Positions 1 through 11,755 of a stretch of DNA of 64,000 bases are shown piece by piece. The stretch covers positions 28,142,481 to 28,206,480 of the forward strand of contig OX424561.1 of the NCBI GenBank assembly GCA_949152475.1, in the 5' to 3' direction. Each line of letters begins with the position of its first letter. Position 1 is the stretch's first letter. Source of the stretch: Terebella lapidaria (Eukaryota > Annelida > Polychaeta > Terebellida > Terebellidae). A program made the position numbers and the translations under genes. The notes below the pieces were generated by a model that had not been told where the DNA came from, did not search any database, and saw nothing but the letters and a program-made list of their open reading frames with translations.

Positions 1-911
1 GATAATTAATATTCATAATATTCATAATTACCAGTTAATGTGCTCAGACTACTGAATTGGTATCCAACTTTTTAATTATCGTTAAATAAAGGACAAGAAA
101 TTTATCAGTGTTTCTGAAATGGCCCTTTCAGACACTGCAGACACTATTATTCCTGGAAATAATAATATCGCACTAAGTTGTGTACTGCATCCTGAATAAG
201 ATGACTGTTTGTAGTTTTGATCACTTACCAGATAAAATGAATTTGTTTTCCCATAACACGCTAAAAGACACAGAAACTGCGTCAAGTCACGGGGCTTTCT
301 CTGTAAAAGGAAAAGTATGCATGGACATACTCAATAATCAATGTTACACAAGTGTATATGAAGGCATGTGTGAGATTCATGTGTATGCAACAGGTTTGGT
401 AAACCTTTTAATGGCCGACATCGATACTTTTGCTAGTTTTGCAAAGCAACTCTTGTATACACATGGTTCACTGATGCTTAAACGTTCCATAAACGATGTG
501 GAAATGTATAGATATAGCTGAACACATGCATGTATCATGTCTATTATGGTAGTCCGAACGTAATTGCATTTCAGGAGTGTATTCGGTGTCTTTTTTCATT
601 TGATCCTAAGTGAATAGACGAAAACGAACGGGTCTGAGTATAAAACGTTCGGTATACAGTATTGACCGAATTTTGTGTAATACCTACATCTAAATTGATG
701 TTGATGATGAATTCTTTGTCATGGCACCGCCAATGACTGATCACGTTATACAATGTTTATATATGCATGTACTTCCCCTGTCAACTGCATATGAGACCAA
801 ATTGCATGCTCTGGCGAAGTTCTCTTCAGCCATTAGCGTTTTTGACCATCTTTAGTTTTTTTTTTATCTTATTCACTTCATATTAACCCTCAAAAAGTCG
901 GTCAAAACACA
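1..911. other. Intergenic, no gene recognised
   Basis: AT-rich sequence upstream of the first lectin gene. A 113-codon open frame at 180-521 (+) has no recognisable domain, no splice partner and no related copy in the window, so I do not call it a gene. Confidence 0.5.
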
Positions 912-2064
912 ATGCGATTTGCAGTATTTTGGATTTGGGTTTTGACGTGCAAGACCTTCGCATACTCACGTGAAGTCAACAAGACCTCTGACCACTTCGT
1001 GAAGCTGTACGGAGACGACAGAAAATCCAACATGCCCAGTAGCGTTGTCTTCGCCAAATCCAAGACCAAATGTGCCAGCTACTGCTCCTTGGAACAGTGC
1101 GAGGGATTCAACTGGATCCAAACTTTCCAGGGTGGTGGAAATTGTCATATCATAAGCACTCCTTCAACACCGGCTGATATCCTCGCTGTGAGTGGATTTC
1201 AGTACTTCGAGCGCTTGAGTCGTAAGTTTTGGTAACTTTTGCTTGCTCATATTCCAAGAAAGAGATGGTGTACTTTATTTTCAGTCTCTTAACATACATA
1301 CTAAAATGTCTAATAATAATTAAACATATGAACAACAGTTTGCCCATCTTGTCTTAAAATAAAATTCCGTCGGGCATTTTATGTCAGTTAATTACTAGGG
1401 ATACGCATTTCTGGTGAGTAAGTATGTATTATCTTTGAAACGAGAGGTATGACGAAGACTCGGAATATCATTTCAATTATTTCAGGGTTCTGCCCCGACC
1501 AGAATGTGTGTTACATGTATGGTTTTGGTTTGGAGTACGACGAGGCTGCACAGATATGTCCAAAGTACCACCCAGCTGCCCAGCTGGCCACGGTGTATTC
1601 TACGGCGGAGTTTGACGCTTTTGTCCAGCTGGCTGGTATGGAGTGCATTTCACATATTACGTACAATGTGTTTTCTCCATTTCGAAAAAGTTCGAAAAAA
1701 ATTATGTAGTGACCACAAAGAGTATTAGGAATGTACTTTGTATCTGCTGGGTTTTTTTTACCTTCAGTTATGGTGTACTGGCTACGTATGTTCATAAATT
1801 GACAGGTTCGTCGTAACAATTTCAGAGGCCCATGGACAAGACACATTTTGGCTTGCCGGTCAACACACGCCAGGAAATCCAAATTTCTACACCCCTGATG
1901 GCTCCATTTATGATATCAACGTTGTTAATAAATGGTTCGGAGTCTATCCGATTTTGGAGCTCTATCCCTCCTGCATACTGGCCGCCGATGTACTGGGCTG
2001 GTTATGGATCAATTCAGAGTGCTCAGCATACCAGACGATGTTCTTCTGCCAAATATATTCTTGA
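912..2064 (+). CDS. Secreted PAN/apple plus C-type-lectin-like protein, copy A (three exons)
   Basis: Likely a secreted recognition or adhesion protein of 232 residues. Exons are 912-1221, 1486-1635 and 1826-2064; both introns are GT-AG and phase 1, and the same structure recurs in the two sister genes. Residues 1-18 form a hydrophobic signal peptide. An NKT glycosylation sequon follows. Residues ~28-95 form a PAN/apple-like domain with cysteines spaced C-x3-C-x4-C-x14-C. Exons 2 and 3 encode a C-type lectin fold: CPDQNVCYMYG, then EAAQIC, FWLAG (WIGL-like) and the closing C-x8-C (MFFC). No EPN, QPD or WND calcium/sugar motif is visible, so classical sugar binding is doubtful. AATAAA lies at 2075-2080, 11 bp past the stop. 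Exon limits are inferred from conserved splice signals and alignment with copies B and C. Confidence 0.87.
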
Positions 2065-2984
2065 AGAAGACATCAATAAAACGATGTAACCTTGTATATA
2101 TCTACCTATCAATATATCATTGTGGAAAAAGCCTGTGATTTTGTGTTACCATCTTCACTCTTTTCTGTGATGCGGTCGAAAAAAAACCAAATCATTTCGA
2201 AAGAACCTTTTGTCTTGAACAGAGTTCATCACACCGAGCTAACTTTGAAAGAGATTTTGGTCCAGAGTCTTTGTATGGAGTTCATTCATAGCCCTCAAAT
2301 ATTATTGCCAAGGATAAGAAATCGAAATACACCAGTTTGAGGCAACAACCCACAAACGGCTTTGTGGGTGCCAAACCTCCACGTTCCTTACTGTTAAACA
2401 ACTCAAATTTAGTATGTCAGGCGGCAATTAACAAGTAAATATCTCGAGATACATTCCGAATTATATCAGTCCACCAATGTGGCATGAGCAGAAAAAAATC
2501 CTAATCGCCAGCTGGCAGCACTGTTTAAGTGGTGATATGACGTCATACATTATGACGATACCGTGGTATTGCCCCAAACACATGGGATTTTCGCGCCAAA
2601 TGTCACGTGCAATATCCAGACGATATTCCTTAGTGATTTGGCGCCAAAATTACACCTATTACAATGCTGCCACCTATCGAAAGAGCTTTGTACACACCCA
2701 GTACTTTCCTATATTTATGTGACCATTACGTGACAAAATCACATATTTTAAGGGTATGAGCACGAAGTAAACTATCTTCCATTCATGGCTGAAACTTCAT
2801 TTTGCAAAGTTACATAAACGAAATATCAACGTTTCCATGTATACAATCAACAAACACATATACACGATGTTCTGGGGAAAAAACATCGAATTTTTATCTG
2901 TCTCGCAAATTCAAAACACACGTAACAACCATTTTGAGCACGGGTGTAGAATCCAAGTTTATTACATTGTAAATTTGTTTACAA

Positions 2985-3185
2985 GCAATTGACAAATTAG
3001 GTAATTACTCCTCAATCAAGTATATTGTTTCCATTCCAACTATGATTAGGTTATGACGAACATCTGCAACAGTACAAACATGTTTAATGGATGGATCAGG
3101 AATTATGAAGACTCAGTTGTCGTTTTGGCTGTGAGGAAATTTCAGCACGTTGGTCTTGTTTTCAAAGCATCCGTTTCAACCGATG
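2985..3185 (+). repeat. Relic tail of the ~7 kb unit
   Basis: This stretch (tatgacgaacatctgc, then gcaacagtacaaacatg and ggctgtgaggaaa) matches the tail of unit 1 near 14340-14480 and of unit 2 near 21290-21480 in the same order. It suggests the direct array once reached further left, before or around the GPCR. Confidence 0.55.
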
Positions 3186-3329
3186 TGATTTGCGCATGTT
3201 TTTCGATATAATTTACACAAATTTGTGTCCATGTGAAAAAATTCAGCCCACGGGTTAAGAAAGGTTACCGAAAGAAAAAACAAATATAAATGTTTAACTA
3301 CAACTGTTTTATTCCACAAAATTGCTTTT

Positions 3330-3930
3330 TTGACCTCTCAAGGTCATCGAAGGTAAAATTTGATGTCCCCATTGAAATCACTATACATGAATTCCCTGTT
3401 GAGTGCAAAACTGTTTTTTTGCTGCAAATTGTTCAAAACAGATAGTGGCTTGATTTCAGACAATAATCAAAATTTGTCGACCCGTCGGAACATCAAAATG
3501 GCCGCCATGCGCAGACTAGCGATTCAATGGTAACAAACATACATTTCACAAAGGTACATATGAAGAGTCCTATGCATCAATTAAAGATAACAATATTTGG
3601 ACAGGTTTTGAGAAAATGACTACCAAAGATTTAACAAATCCTATTGAGGGTTCAGTTTAAGGTTTCCACTGAAATTGCCATATGAATTTCCATTGAATGT
3701 GCTAATATTTGAGCTCTATTTTGAAGTATTTCAAGAGTTTACTCCATATAGGTCCCATTATGAAGAAAAAGGGTGTATGAAATTTCCCTAGAAATTGTTC
3801 AAAATAGGGCAGGAAATGCCTCAAAAGAGATAGTGGCTTTATTTCTGAGCAAAGACTTGTTTTTCGACGATACATCGGGAAATCAGAATGGCCAATACGC
3901 ACAGACAGACGATACAAGGGCAACACACAG
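3330..3930. repeat. Degenerate direct repeat, two copies
   Basis: A block around 3360-3545 (AATTGTTCAAAA, then GATAGTGGCTTGATTTC, CATC and AATGGCC) recurs at about 3690-3915 with the same word order and many substitutions. It looks like an old duplicated noncoding repeat; no family is recognised. Confidence 0.5.
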
Positions 3931-4510
3931 CACAAAGATACAAATGGTTGTATCTCAACAAAAACAACTGTCATTTTGGAAAAAGCGTGAAAGACAAGTA
4001 TGTAGACGGCTGACGGGCAGAAGAGCTACGGGTGACGAATGCAACGCCATGTGAATAGGTTATCGAACCATATGTATGGTAACCTAAAAATGCAACGAGG
4101 ATCATCAATAGGTAGCCAGCGGCTGGATCATCCAATAATGTAATTAATGTGTATGTGGGGCTCATAGACTCTATTGCATGACATAAATCACTGCTGCAGT
4201 ACATGGATACTTGTACGACATATACTAAGGTTTCGAATCTCAGTAATGAGTGATTAATTTGGTGTTGATCATATCTTTCGTCATGATTGAGATCATCGGA
4301 ATTAGTTCTGGTGGCGAGGCACTAGCAGCAGCCTGAGTTACCTGTCAGCAGCCTGACCTCATCATCTGATTGGTGTCATTATTTCGCAAATGGTCAATAA
4401 AATGATTAGTGCTCGATTGGGGATAAAAGCAGGGATGCACTGTCAATTGTACATCACTTATCCGGAGAGAATGCACGTTCGAGCACATCGTTGATGTGAG
4501 GTCTTGAAAT

Positions 4511-5535
4511 ATGTCGAACTTCACCAGTTGTGCAGAATCAAATTGCTCCGTCACCCTTAACTCAACATACAATATGGCTGGGAGAAGATATGGCAGAATT
4601 GCTTGGGTACTGCCAGAGTCTACGGTGGCATTAAGCATGACCTTCTCCTCTCTTGTTACCCTCCTCGGTCTTGTCATCATGGCCACGATGCTGAAAGTGA
4701 GGAAGGAGCTGAAAGCTCGCCACGTCTTCGTCATCAGCCTCTGTGTTGCTGACATTTTGTATACGATTTGTTCCACGCTCACAGGTGCCTGCTACCGATA
4801 CCGGATGACTGGATGTCAGTACCTCACTGGCACCTCCTGCGTGAAACACCTGGGAGACCTTTTCAATGGGACGAGGCTGATGCATTTGGTGGCGATGTCC
4901 TTGGATCACTACTTGGCCAACGTGGCTGCCCCACTGCGTTACTCAGTGTACATGGACGACTCCAAGATCAAAGTGTACGTGACTATCACTTGGCTGGCTT
5001 CCTTCATCAGCTGGAGCATACAGTATCTCGTGACAGCAATCGCATATGCACTGAAACCCACACCTTTCTGTGCAACATTCTATGAGTATGCATATATGGC
5101 ACGTACAATTAACTACGCCGTTGGCCCTGTGAGTTTCGCTATCATGGCTTTTTCCTACCTCACTATACTGCAAGTGTTGGCGAAGAGCGAAATGTTGGGC
5201 CAGCCGCGCCACAACCAACTGTCACTGAGAACAACAGGAAGGCCTTAGTCACCGCCATCACGGTGTTGTCCATTTTTGTCATCTGTCAGCTGCCGACTTT
5301 TATCGCGCAAGTGATTGCAACCGTTCGAGCCCAACGAGGACGAAGTGTAGCTGCGATTGTTGGCTTGGTGGCTAACATCAGCGTGCTGCTTCTCATCAAC
5401 TGCCTGCTAGACCTCCTAGTTTACGCTGTACGACTGACTCCGGTACGCAATTACCTCGTTGAAACAGTCAGGAAAGCAAGGCGCTCGGCATCTAGTTCTG
5501 GTGCCATAAGTGAAATCATTGTGAAAAAGAAGTAG
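4511..5535 (+). pseudogene. Rhodopsin-family GPCR, single exon, one frameshift
   Basis: The first frame (4511-5248) encodes an N-terminus with N-glycosylation sequons, TM1 (~37-61), TM2 with the SLCVAD motif, TM3 ending in DHY (normally DRY), TM4 with its tryptophan, and TM5. Between about 5180 and 5235, in intracellular loop 3, the coding frame moves by one base. It then continues to 5535 with TM6 (CQLP instead of CWxP) and TM7 (NCLLDLLVY, a variant of NPxxY/DPxxY lacking its proline). Loops and helices are complete across the shift, so the break is recent or a single-base assembly error. If real, the product stops after TM5. The ligand is unknown. The arginine and proline losses in canonical motifs point to an atypical lineage-specific receptor. 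Confidence 0.8.
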
Positions 5536-7070
5536 GCTTAAAGACTAATGACTATCAGTCAAAAATAGCAATAGATGAATGGCTGTGAAATGTTAAAAAC
5601 AACACGCTGAATTTAAAAAGCACCATTCATCGAATGAATTCCTTGAAATAATGAACAGGATCAAACCAACCACTCTGTGCTAACAACGAATGCCGAACCC
5701 CAAACCTCTCGCCACATTATATCCTCGCGGACATATTCAGACATTGTGGTTTTCAAATATTTATTAAATTTCTCTCCCGGCAAGGGTGCTATTGACGGGT
5801 GCACGTGAATAAGTCAATACATGTATCTATCTGTATTTGAATTACTTTTTGTATTCGTTTGTACATGCATATATTTCTAACACACATTGGGAAATAATTT
5901 TCTTGCAAATTCATTATGTTTTCCACCATGAAGATCAGACGTGACAATATCCAATTCCTCGCATCTGTGGCAAATATCGGTGTCTTTCATAGTGGCGCAA
6001 AATGTTGGCTGTTTGTCATAGATCATGATAACATCTGATTTCTCATTTTATGTCATAAATGGTCGAAATAACTGGTCGTACATGGTTAGAATTTTCTACT
6101 AATTTTTTTTCATTGAGATCATCGATGTATGTCACTTTTCATTTAACATGTCAGACGCAGGGTGAATTCAACTATAAGGTGATCTTTCAGTGCGAATTTA
6201 TTGCGTTTACAGCGAGTAATATTGGACGTATTTATCATTTACGACCACTTGTGGAGCTCGCCATGATATGTAAATTATTTTGCGTTCCAGGGTTCTTATT
6301 CTGTTGTGAAAGGCGAAATGGACATAGGTAACCTAAACCCATCCCGTTGGTAATATAATTGAAATTGGCATGTTAGAGTTGTGGCACTTTTGTTTCTATA
6401 TGATTTGTTATTGTACCTAATACAGTATTACGTGATATGTAGTGTTTATTGCACTCCGTTTTTTTTACTGCAAAATCGTATTTTTATCTGACTTGTATCG
6501 TGTTTCAATGTGTTGGCACCCTTGAATATCTCATAGTATAGTCTGTTCCCAACAGCTCGGATTGATCAGGTGACCACCCAGTGGTGATTTATGATCCTGT
6601 CTCCCGGCCTGATGGTTCGGGTGGTCACCACAAGGGAGGCGGCAGGTTGTCATGTGTCTGAACAAGTTTTACTCTCAGTGAAGATGAATGTAGTATATCG
6701 GCATCAGGGCAACTTACAGTTGTGGTGCATGTGTGGTTTTGGTCTATATCAAAAATATGGTAGAAACATGATGTCGTCATCGGTGTTACGTGGCAATGTA
6801 AATGAATATTCGTTTTCCGTACCATGTGGGAACATTGTTGGCTTCATTCGGTTCACATTAGCTAAACATCGTACCGGTAGGACGCACGGAACCGTGCATG
6901 TCTCTAGGGCTAATGTCTGCCTCATGCTGAATACCTCTTGCTGGATTTCGACTTTTTGTTGATGATATTTTCAGCTCTTCAACCTAAATCAATACAGTTG
7001 CATTAAAAGGAATAGGGTATCCCGTTGGTGCTGGTTATTTATGACCTTTAATTTGATATTTGTTTACCTC
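5536..7070. other. Intergenic, no gene recognised
   Basis: AT-rich. A 123-codon open frame at 6591-6962 has no domain or relative in the window. The only structure seen is an 11 bp perfect inverted repeat, GGTGACCACCC at 6569-6579 and its complement at 6619-6629, with a 39 bp loop. Confidence 0.5.
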
Positions 7071-7519
7071 TGATACATGCGCAATATGCAATTTGAACAA
7101 AAGTTTTAGAGGTAGAGGCTCGTTTTATAAGCAAATAAGAAGGAACAAGTTTGGCCAAGGTGGACTATTCCTGATTATCAGCCAGTTAGAGCAGACTCAA
7201 AGTTCCGACTATTTTGTCGGAAATTCAGCAGAATTCTGACACAGGAGGTATTTCGTCTTCGGGCCTTTGGCCCTAGAAGAAGACGATATTGTTTGTCCTG
7301 TATGGGACCATGAGTCCGGGTAACTGAAAAAGAGAAAGCTCCACCAATTCATATCATACACTATACCTACATACACCTGTGCTGTGTACATCACTGATAT
7401 AATGACGAACCTTGTTTACCGCCCGATAATAGTTTCTGAAGCTAAATATGAAAAAAATGGCTCGCACGTAACTCTAATCAGTTGACGGTGGTCGTTTTCA
7501 TATTTTACACAGCAGCAAT

Positions 7520-7725
7520 AGTAGAGGTGGCATAACATTGGCAAGTTTAGAGACTAAAGATGGACCCATCGTAACTCCAGGTATAGTATGCATACCACAA
7601 AAAGATGTTATGGGGACATAAATCGGTGGGATTATAGCAAAGGCAGACATTTGCTGAAAGCATTATGCACACCTAACTGATAATAGCAGCTGAGTTTCGC
7701 AGTGATGTAAGAGGATGTTATATCT
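7520..7725 (+). promoter_or_regulatory. Conserved block upstream of the TEAD-binder-like gene (unit 1)
   Basis: A ~200 bp block (tttagagacta, ttatggggacataaatcgg, agcagctgagtt, gatgtaaga) lies ~0.6 kb before the gene. It recurs at 14722-14916 (+), weakly near 21690-21860 (+), and at 55322-55590 (-) and 48490-48740 (-). Three of the four clear copies end in a potential splice donor AT|GTAAGA; unit 2 has ATATAAG. It may be a 5' noncoding exon or a regulatory element. A frame containing YYGDINR is open in the two inverted copies but not across all units. Confidence 0.5.
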
Positions 7726-8245
7726 CTATGGCTTGTATGCCAGCACGATATACATGTACATGGGAGGAGAAACAGTGGTAAAGGCCGGGGCTAATTACCT
7801 CTTCTGATGCATCCTATGCATCTGTCATTTATTGACGTGTATAATACGCAACAACAAATAATTTCCCATCAATAATATGCAAATTACGTTATCGAACTTA
7901 GTCGAAACTACTGCTAGCACGGACACATTGGCTTGCTTCAGGCGCCCGCATGGGCTCACGGGCCAACCCTTACCCTAAGACATCCAACAGCCAAAGTAAT
8001 CCGCCGAGGGATACGAGGGAAGGCTCTGGTGGTAGATGAGTGCAGCAACTGGACCAATCATTCGTCATGGACTGGACGGTGTAATAGCAAGAACGGTGAG
8101 TGCTGCTTACACTTTTCTTGAGATGAGATACTGATGACTTCCGAACTCTGAGATGATTTCAGAATGATACATGAGCAATGTTTGGCGACTCTGTGAAAAA
8201 ATTGAAAGCGCGATACATATGCGGAGCCGTTGGATAGATAATAGA

Positions 8246-8253
8246 TATAAAAG
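8246..8253 (+). promoter_or_regulatory. TATA box of unit 1 gene
   Basis: TATAAAAG lies 53 bp before the ATG at 8299, which puts a start site about 8272-8280 and gives a short 5' leader. The identical box sits at 15444-15451 in unit 2. Supported by motif and spacing only. Confidence 0.6.
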
Positions 8254-8298
8254 GGATGAGGCGCAGATGAAAAACAAACACAGAAAGCGTTAAGCATT

Positions 8299-8958
8299 AT
8301 GGAACACAACAGAAACTCAAATAATACACACTCTGCCCAGGTGGACGACTCGGACACTATGGATATGGATACTGATCCCTTATTCAAATCGATGTCTGCT
8401 TTTTCACGCGGTTTACCAGCAGTTGGTGACACACAAAAGGCGAAGGATAAGGGCGTACCACTGAGGAAGAGGAATCTACCTGCGTCGTTCTGGATTGAAC
8501 CAAATAGGCCGCGCTTGGAGAAGCAGTCGGGTGACCTATATGCTGCTTTCCATGGTTGTTATTTTGCACATCACGGTGACAATGGTGTCTGTAAAGATAA
8601 TTTACTTGAAGGGCATTATAGTTCTACTGGATATATGCAGCATGGTGTGTCACCAGTGAATAGTTTTCGCCGGTATCGCCACGCCAAGGATCCCGGAAAT
8701 TGTCAAGGTTTTGTATCATCATACTACCGGATTAACAGTGCTAGGCAGCTTAGAACGCCGTACCATGGTGGCCATATAGCGCCTCATGAAGAATTCGTGC
8801 AGACACCAGTGATACCATACAGTTTGTGGAACCAGCATCCCGTCGATGTCCAGAGGGAGAGCTTTCCGGATATAAGAACTCCAGTGCTCAAACCAGTGCC
8901 CACAAAGTCATTTTTGTCTTCTGGGTATAGATACCATCCATTTGCTCGTGTTCCCTGA
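8299..8958 (+). CDS. Candidate TEAD-binding omega-loop protein, YAP/TAZ-like without WW domains (unit 1)
   Basis: Intronless, 219 residues. Residues 24-35 (DTDPLFKSMSAF) resemble the first TEAD-binding helix of YAP (SETDLEALFNAVM). Residues 53-65 (VPLRKRNLPASFW) match YAP VPMRLRKLPDSFF at 9 of 13 positions, including the serine and first phenylalanine that contact TEAD. FWIEP recalls TAZ FFKEP and, from memory, the omega-loop of vertebrate FAM181. The middle (~80-190) is low-homology and rich in Tyr, His and Ser. The last ~27 residues, containing KPVPTKSFLSSGY and YHPFAR, are strongly conserved in the inverted copy. There is no WW domain, PPxY, HxRxxS (LATS site), coiled coil or PDZ-binding end. 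A TATA box lies 53 bp upstream and a possible ATTAAA signal at 9155-9160. It would act in the nucleus if it binds TEAD. Family membership is inferred from the motif; function is not established. Confidence 0.8.
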   Translation: MEHNRNSNNTHSAQVDDSDTMDMDTDPLFKSMSAFSRGLPAVGDTQKAKDKGVPLRKRNLPASFWIEPNRPRLEKQSGDLYAAFHGCYFAHHGDNGVCKDNLLEGHYSSTGYMQHGVSPVNSFRRYRHAKDPGNCQGFVSSYYRINSARQLRTPYHGGHIAPHEEFVQTPVIPYSLWNQHPVDVQRESFPDIRTPVLKPVPTKSFLSSGYRYHPFARVP

Positions 8959-10560
8959 AAATGTTGTTGCAAGGATTTCAACTGATATATATGTTTGGAA
9001 TATTACATTCGGAAGTGTTGTTTTTTGATTTTTTAGTTTTATCAATATTCCTGATGTGGTATCATTTTGAATGATGAGAGTTCAATTATGACGTGTCAAT
9101 ATTCCCAGTAATTATATAAAGCCCCTTTGTTCCCACTATTATATATTATATCCCATTAAACAATGTCACTACTTTCATTTCAAACATTCATTTTACACAC
9201 ATCAGGATTCACAGAAAATCAGCGTATGGCTCATCTTGCTGTTACAGATGATTTCGTAACATGATTTTGTTTATTATATCATATTCTGTAAAATATGGGT
9301 TTGATTATGCAAATTCTTTCTGCAAATTGTTCTAGTGCACCAAGAGTAATGGAACCATTGTCCTTGCTGCAATGATACATGCATTTATAGTGGCTATCGC
9401 GGTGTTTTCATCTCTGAAAGAACAATAGAACATTTTTCACAGTATTGTCATTGTTCTTAAAAGTCACTAAAATCTTATTTTGAAATCGTGGTTGATTTTC
9501 TATTTTTTTCAACAAAAACACACTTTGGGAATGGTGGAACCCGATCAATTCGACATAAACGTTTCGTGCTGTTGTATACACAAATATGCTGATTAACACT
9601 ATATACTGGTCAATTTTCAACATGTTTGGGTAACGAATTCAAAGATGGCCGCCAATGAGTTCAGGCAAATACGACCAAAAATCACAGCTTGATCCAAGTT
9701 TAACTACACTGGAGCCTGAATTCACGTATAACAGGGTATCCTGTTCGCTATTGTTGATTCCTGAATAATTTAGAATTATTGCCACATTTTACTGTTGTCC
9801 GGTAGGTAATCTTGTTGTATAATTGAAAATAATCCATACTTATAACAAGTTGCACTATTTATATACATTTTCAGGCATAAATTGTTGACTGGGTGCTTCT
9901 GATTTTGAAGAAATTTCACGGTTATTTTAAAAAGTTCTATTGCTTCATCCATCTTGTCATCATGAAAATGAATATTGTCATATAAATCATGCTTTCCCAA
10001 TTGCTGAAAAATATATATTGTGGAAACTGTGCTGTATGTGATATGTTGTATAATATTGTGTTATAAATTACTCTTATTCACTTATACTTCTATTCAAATA
10101 ATAAGTTGAATTGGTCTGCTGGTCAACGTTTAATATTAATAAAATCCTTTACACCAAGATGTTCGGATTTTGATGGATTTCGCGAACTTTTTGTGCATAA
10201 TCATGATAATCAGCCATTAAAAAATATTTGAGTTTGACACCACTTGGTACTCAATTCAGCATATTCTGGAATGATCAGAACCGTTGAGAAAACGTTTTTG
10301 GTGTAATCGAACCACCGACCATGTTTCCTGCACAATTTCTCAAATCTGAACTGGTCTATATGCGCAGTGTTCACTCAATATTTATAGCGACTTTCAATAA
10401 ATTATTGTGTTGGGGAATTGACAAATGATTGGAAGGAAACGGTGTATATTGTTTACAAACGAAGTACATTATAACATTAATCTGATGGTTTCCAGATTGG
10501 ATTAGTAAATTTATACTTGTATGCACTGTGTAATATTGTTGGATTAATTTCAGTGGGGAC
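8959..10560. other. Unit 1 spacer, no gene recognised
   Basis: AT-rich 3' flank, matched almost base for base in unit 2 (16157-17765). Short reverse-strand frames here (9408-9623, 9776-10000, 10371-10568) are shared with unit 2 only because the DNA is duplicated; none has a domain. Confidence 0.5.
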
Positions 10561-10760
10561 CATTCCAATAGCTGCCAGAATCGAGAAGAATTTGTCGCAT
10601 AACAGGCATAGCACTGGCTGACAGGCTACATTGCTGGGAGGACTGGCTGTGGTGACCTCTCACTGGCGGGTAATCATGACCCCTTCCAGAAAATCACATG
10701 CCTGGGATTCAGAAACCATTCCAGAAAACGCTCAGAATGTTTTTGGCAAGTCATATCCTC
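10560..10760 (+). promoter_or_regulatory. Conserved block 2 of the unit (unit 1)
   Basis: The word series gaatttgtcgcataacaggc, atagcactggctgacaggc, and atgcctgggattcagaaac recurs at 17765-17960 (+), 25745-25930 (+) and 53130-53340 (-), always 3' of the gene. No single reading frame stays open in all copies, so it is more likely noncoding (3' UTR, enhancer or RNA) than an exon. An exon of an unrecognised gene is not excluded. Confidence 0.5.
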
Positions 10761-10856
10761 CTCGAAGCAAAATTTCCAACAAATTCTCCCCAGCAGATTG
10801 ATTACATTGACATGGCAAGAATCCTAAGTTACTGTGAGGAAGTTTATCGTGAGTAC

Positions 10857-11205
10857 GGAGCCCCTGAGATAACATACCCGGTACTGGAAATATTTGTTAA
10901 GCCATGGGCACGAATTAGTATTTCGTGCGCACAGACTAATAAACAAATATTTCTAAAAAATAATGAAACAAAAATTACCACAAATATTTATGAATCCATG
11001 CACACACAAAACTAAATCGCGAACACAATTTGTAAAAAATATTTCTTGGTGTAAATAATGATTCATGGCCATGAAAATACGATTGCTAAATCGTGGGCAT
11101 GAATTATTACTTCGGTGAGCACGGTTCTACTAATTTGTGCGTATGACTTACTATTTCATGCCCACGAATTAATAAATATTTTTGATATGTCATTTCATGG
11201 GCTCC
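10857..11205. mobile_element. Hairpin MITE with subterminal repeats (unit 1)
   Basis: The arms are imperfect inverted repeats: GGAGCCCCTGAGATAACATA at the left and its diverged complement ending GGGCTCC at the right. They carry inverted copies of cgtgggcacgaattaRta. Length is ~350 bp with no coding capacity. A diverged copy at the same place in unit 2 (~18060-18390) has lost its outer ends. Confidence 0.6.
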
Positions 11206-11599
11206 ATAGTTAAGCGCTCAAAGAATTGTGGTTTATTGCAGGGATGGAGACATTGTTAACTTATTTGAAAATGTAACTGTAATTTGATCTTAAAGCACGG
11301 TTATTTTCTAAATACTGAAGTATGCACAGTCCCATGTTATGGGAAAGAAAAGATTCGTGTATTATGGATATATTACATATACATCACTATAATAAGACTT
11401 TGATGGCATGAATAGAAGGTACAAAACAGAGCACAATCAAACTCACTAAAGCTCGCCAAATGTGGTTTATAAGGATAGAATAATATCTTGTGAGAATCAT
11501 CGTTCACGCAGGGGCCATATTGAGAAGCCAAAGAAAGTATAACTCCATAACGATGTTTGTATGTGTTTCTCACCGTTGTCAATATTCAAAATACTCTGT

Positions 11600-11755
11600 G
11601 GTATGCACTCCTACGTTACCAGTGTGACGTCGCGCGGTATATCGCACCCTGAAGCGCCAAAAAGATTGGCGCGCAAATTGGTATAGATAACCTGGGGCTG
11701 TCGCTGAGTTATCGTATAGATGCTATAACCAGGGTAACTATATCCAGGGAGTGTG
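11600..11755. repeat. Imperfect palindrome
   Basis: ggtatagataacctgg (about 11680) is followed by an imperfect complement, ccagggtaactatatcc (about 11730). The same arrangement occurs at 18590-18725 in unit 2. It is probably a small MITE or a structured noncoding element. Confidence 0.35.

Larger units (their letters stand above)
2065..4510. other. Intergenic with degenerate repeats
   Basis: No gene is recognised. It contains a relic of the ~7 kb unit tail (2985-3185), a degenerate internal repeat (3330-3930), and a stretch near 2535-2660 with a TGACGTCA palindrome and two E2F-like TTSGCGCCAAA motifs, which may be chance. Confidence 0.45.

Noticed and set aside
180-521. 113-codon plus-strand frame
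   Set aside because: No domain, relative or splice structure; plausible chance frame.
4613-4625. TACGGTGGC inside the GPCR as a foldback tip
   Set aside because: A single chance match with no paired inverted tip or repeat arm, within coding sequence.
6591-6962. 123-codon plus-strand frame
   Set aside because: No domain or second copy and no promoter or splice context.
7933-8121. 62-codon frame (MLQAPAWAHGP...) identical in units 1 and 2
   Set aside because: Identity reflects the duplicated DNA; the frame is lost in units 3, M2 and M3 and it overlaps the promoter-proximal region.
10698-11015. 105-codon plus-strand frame starting in block 2
   Set aside because: It runs out of the conserved block into the hairpin MITE; the frame is shortened in unit 2 and absent in units 3 and M2.
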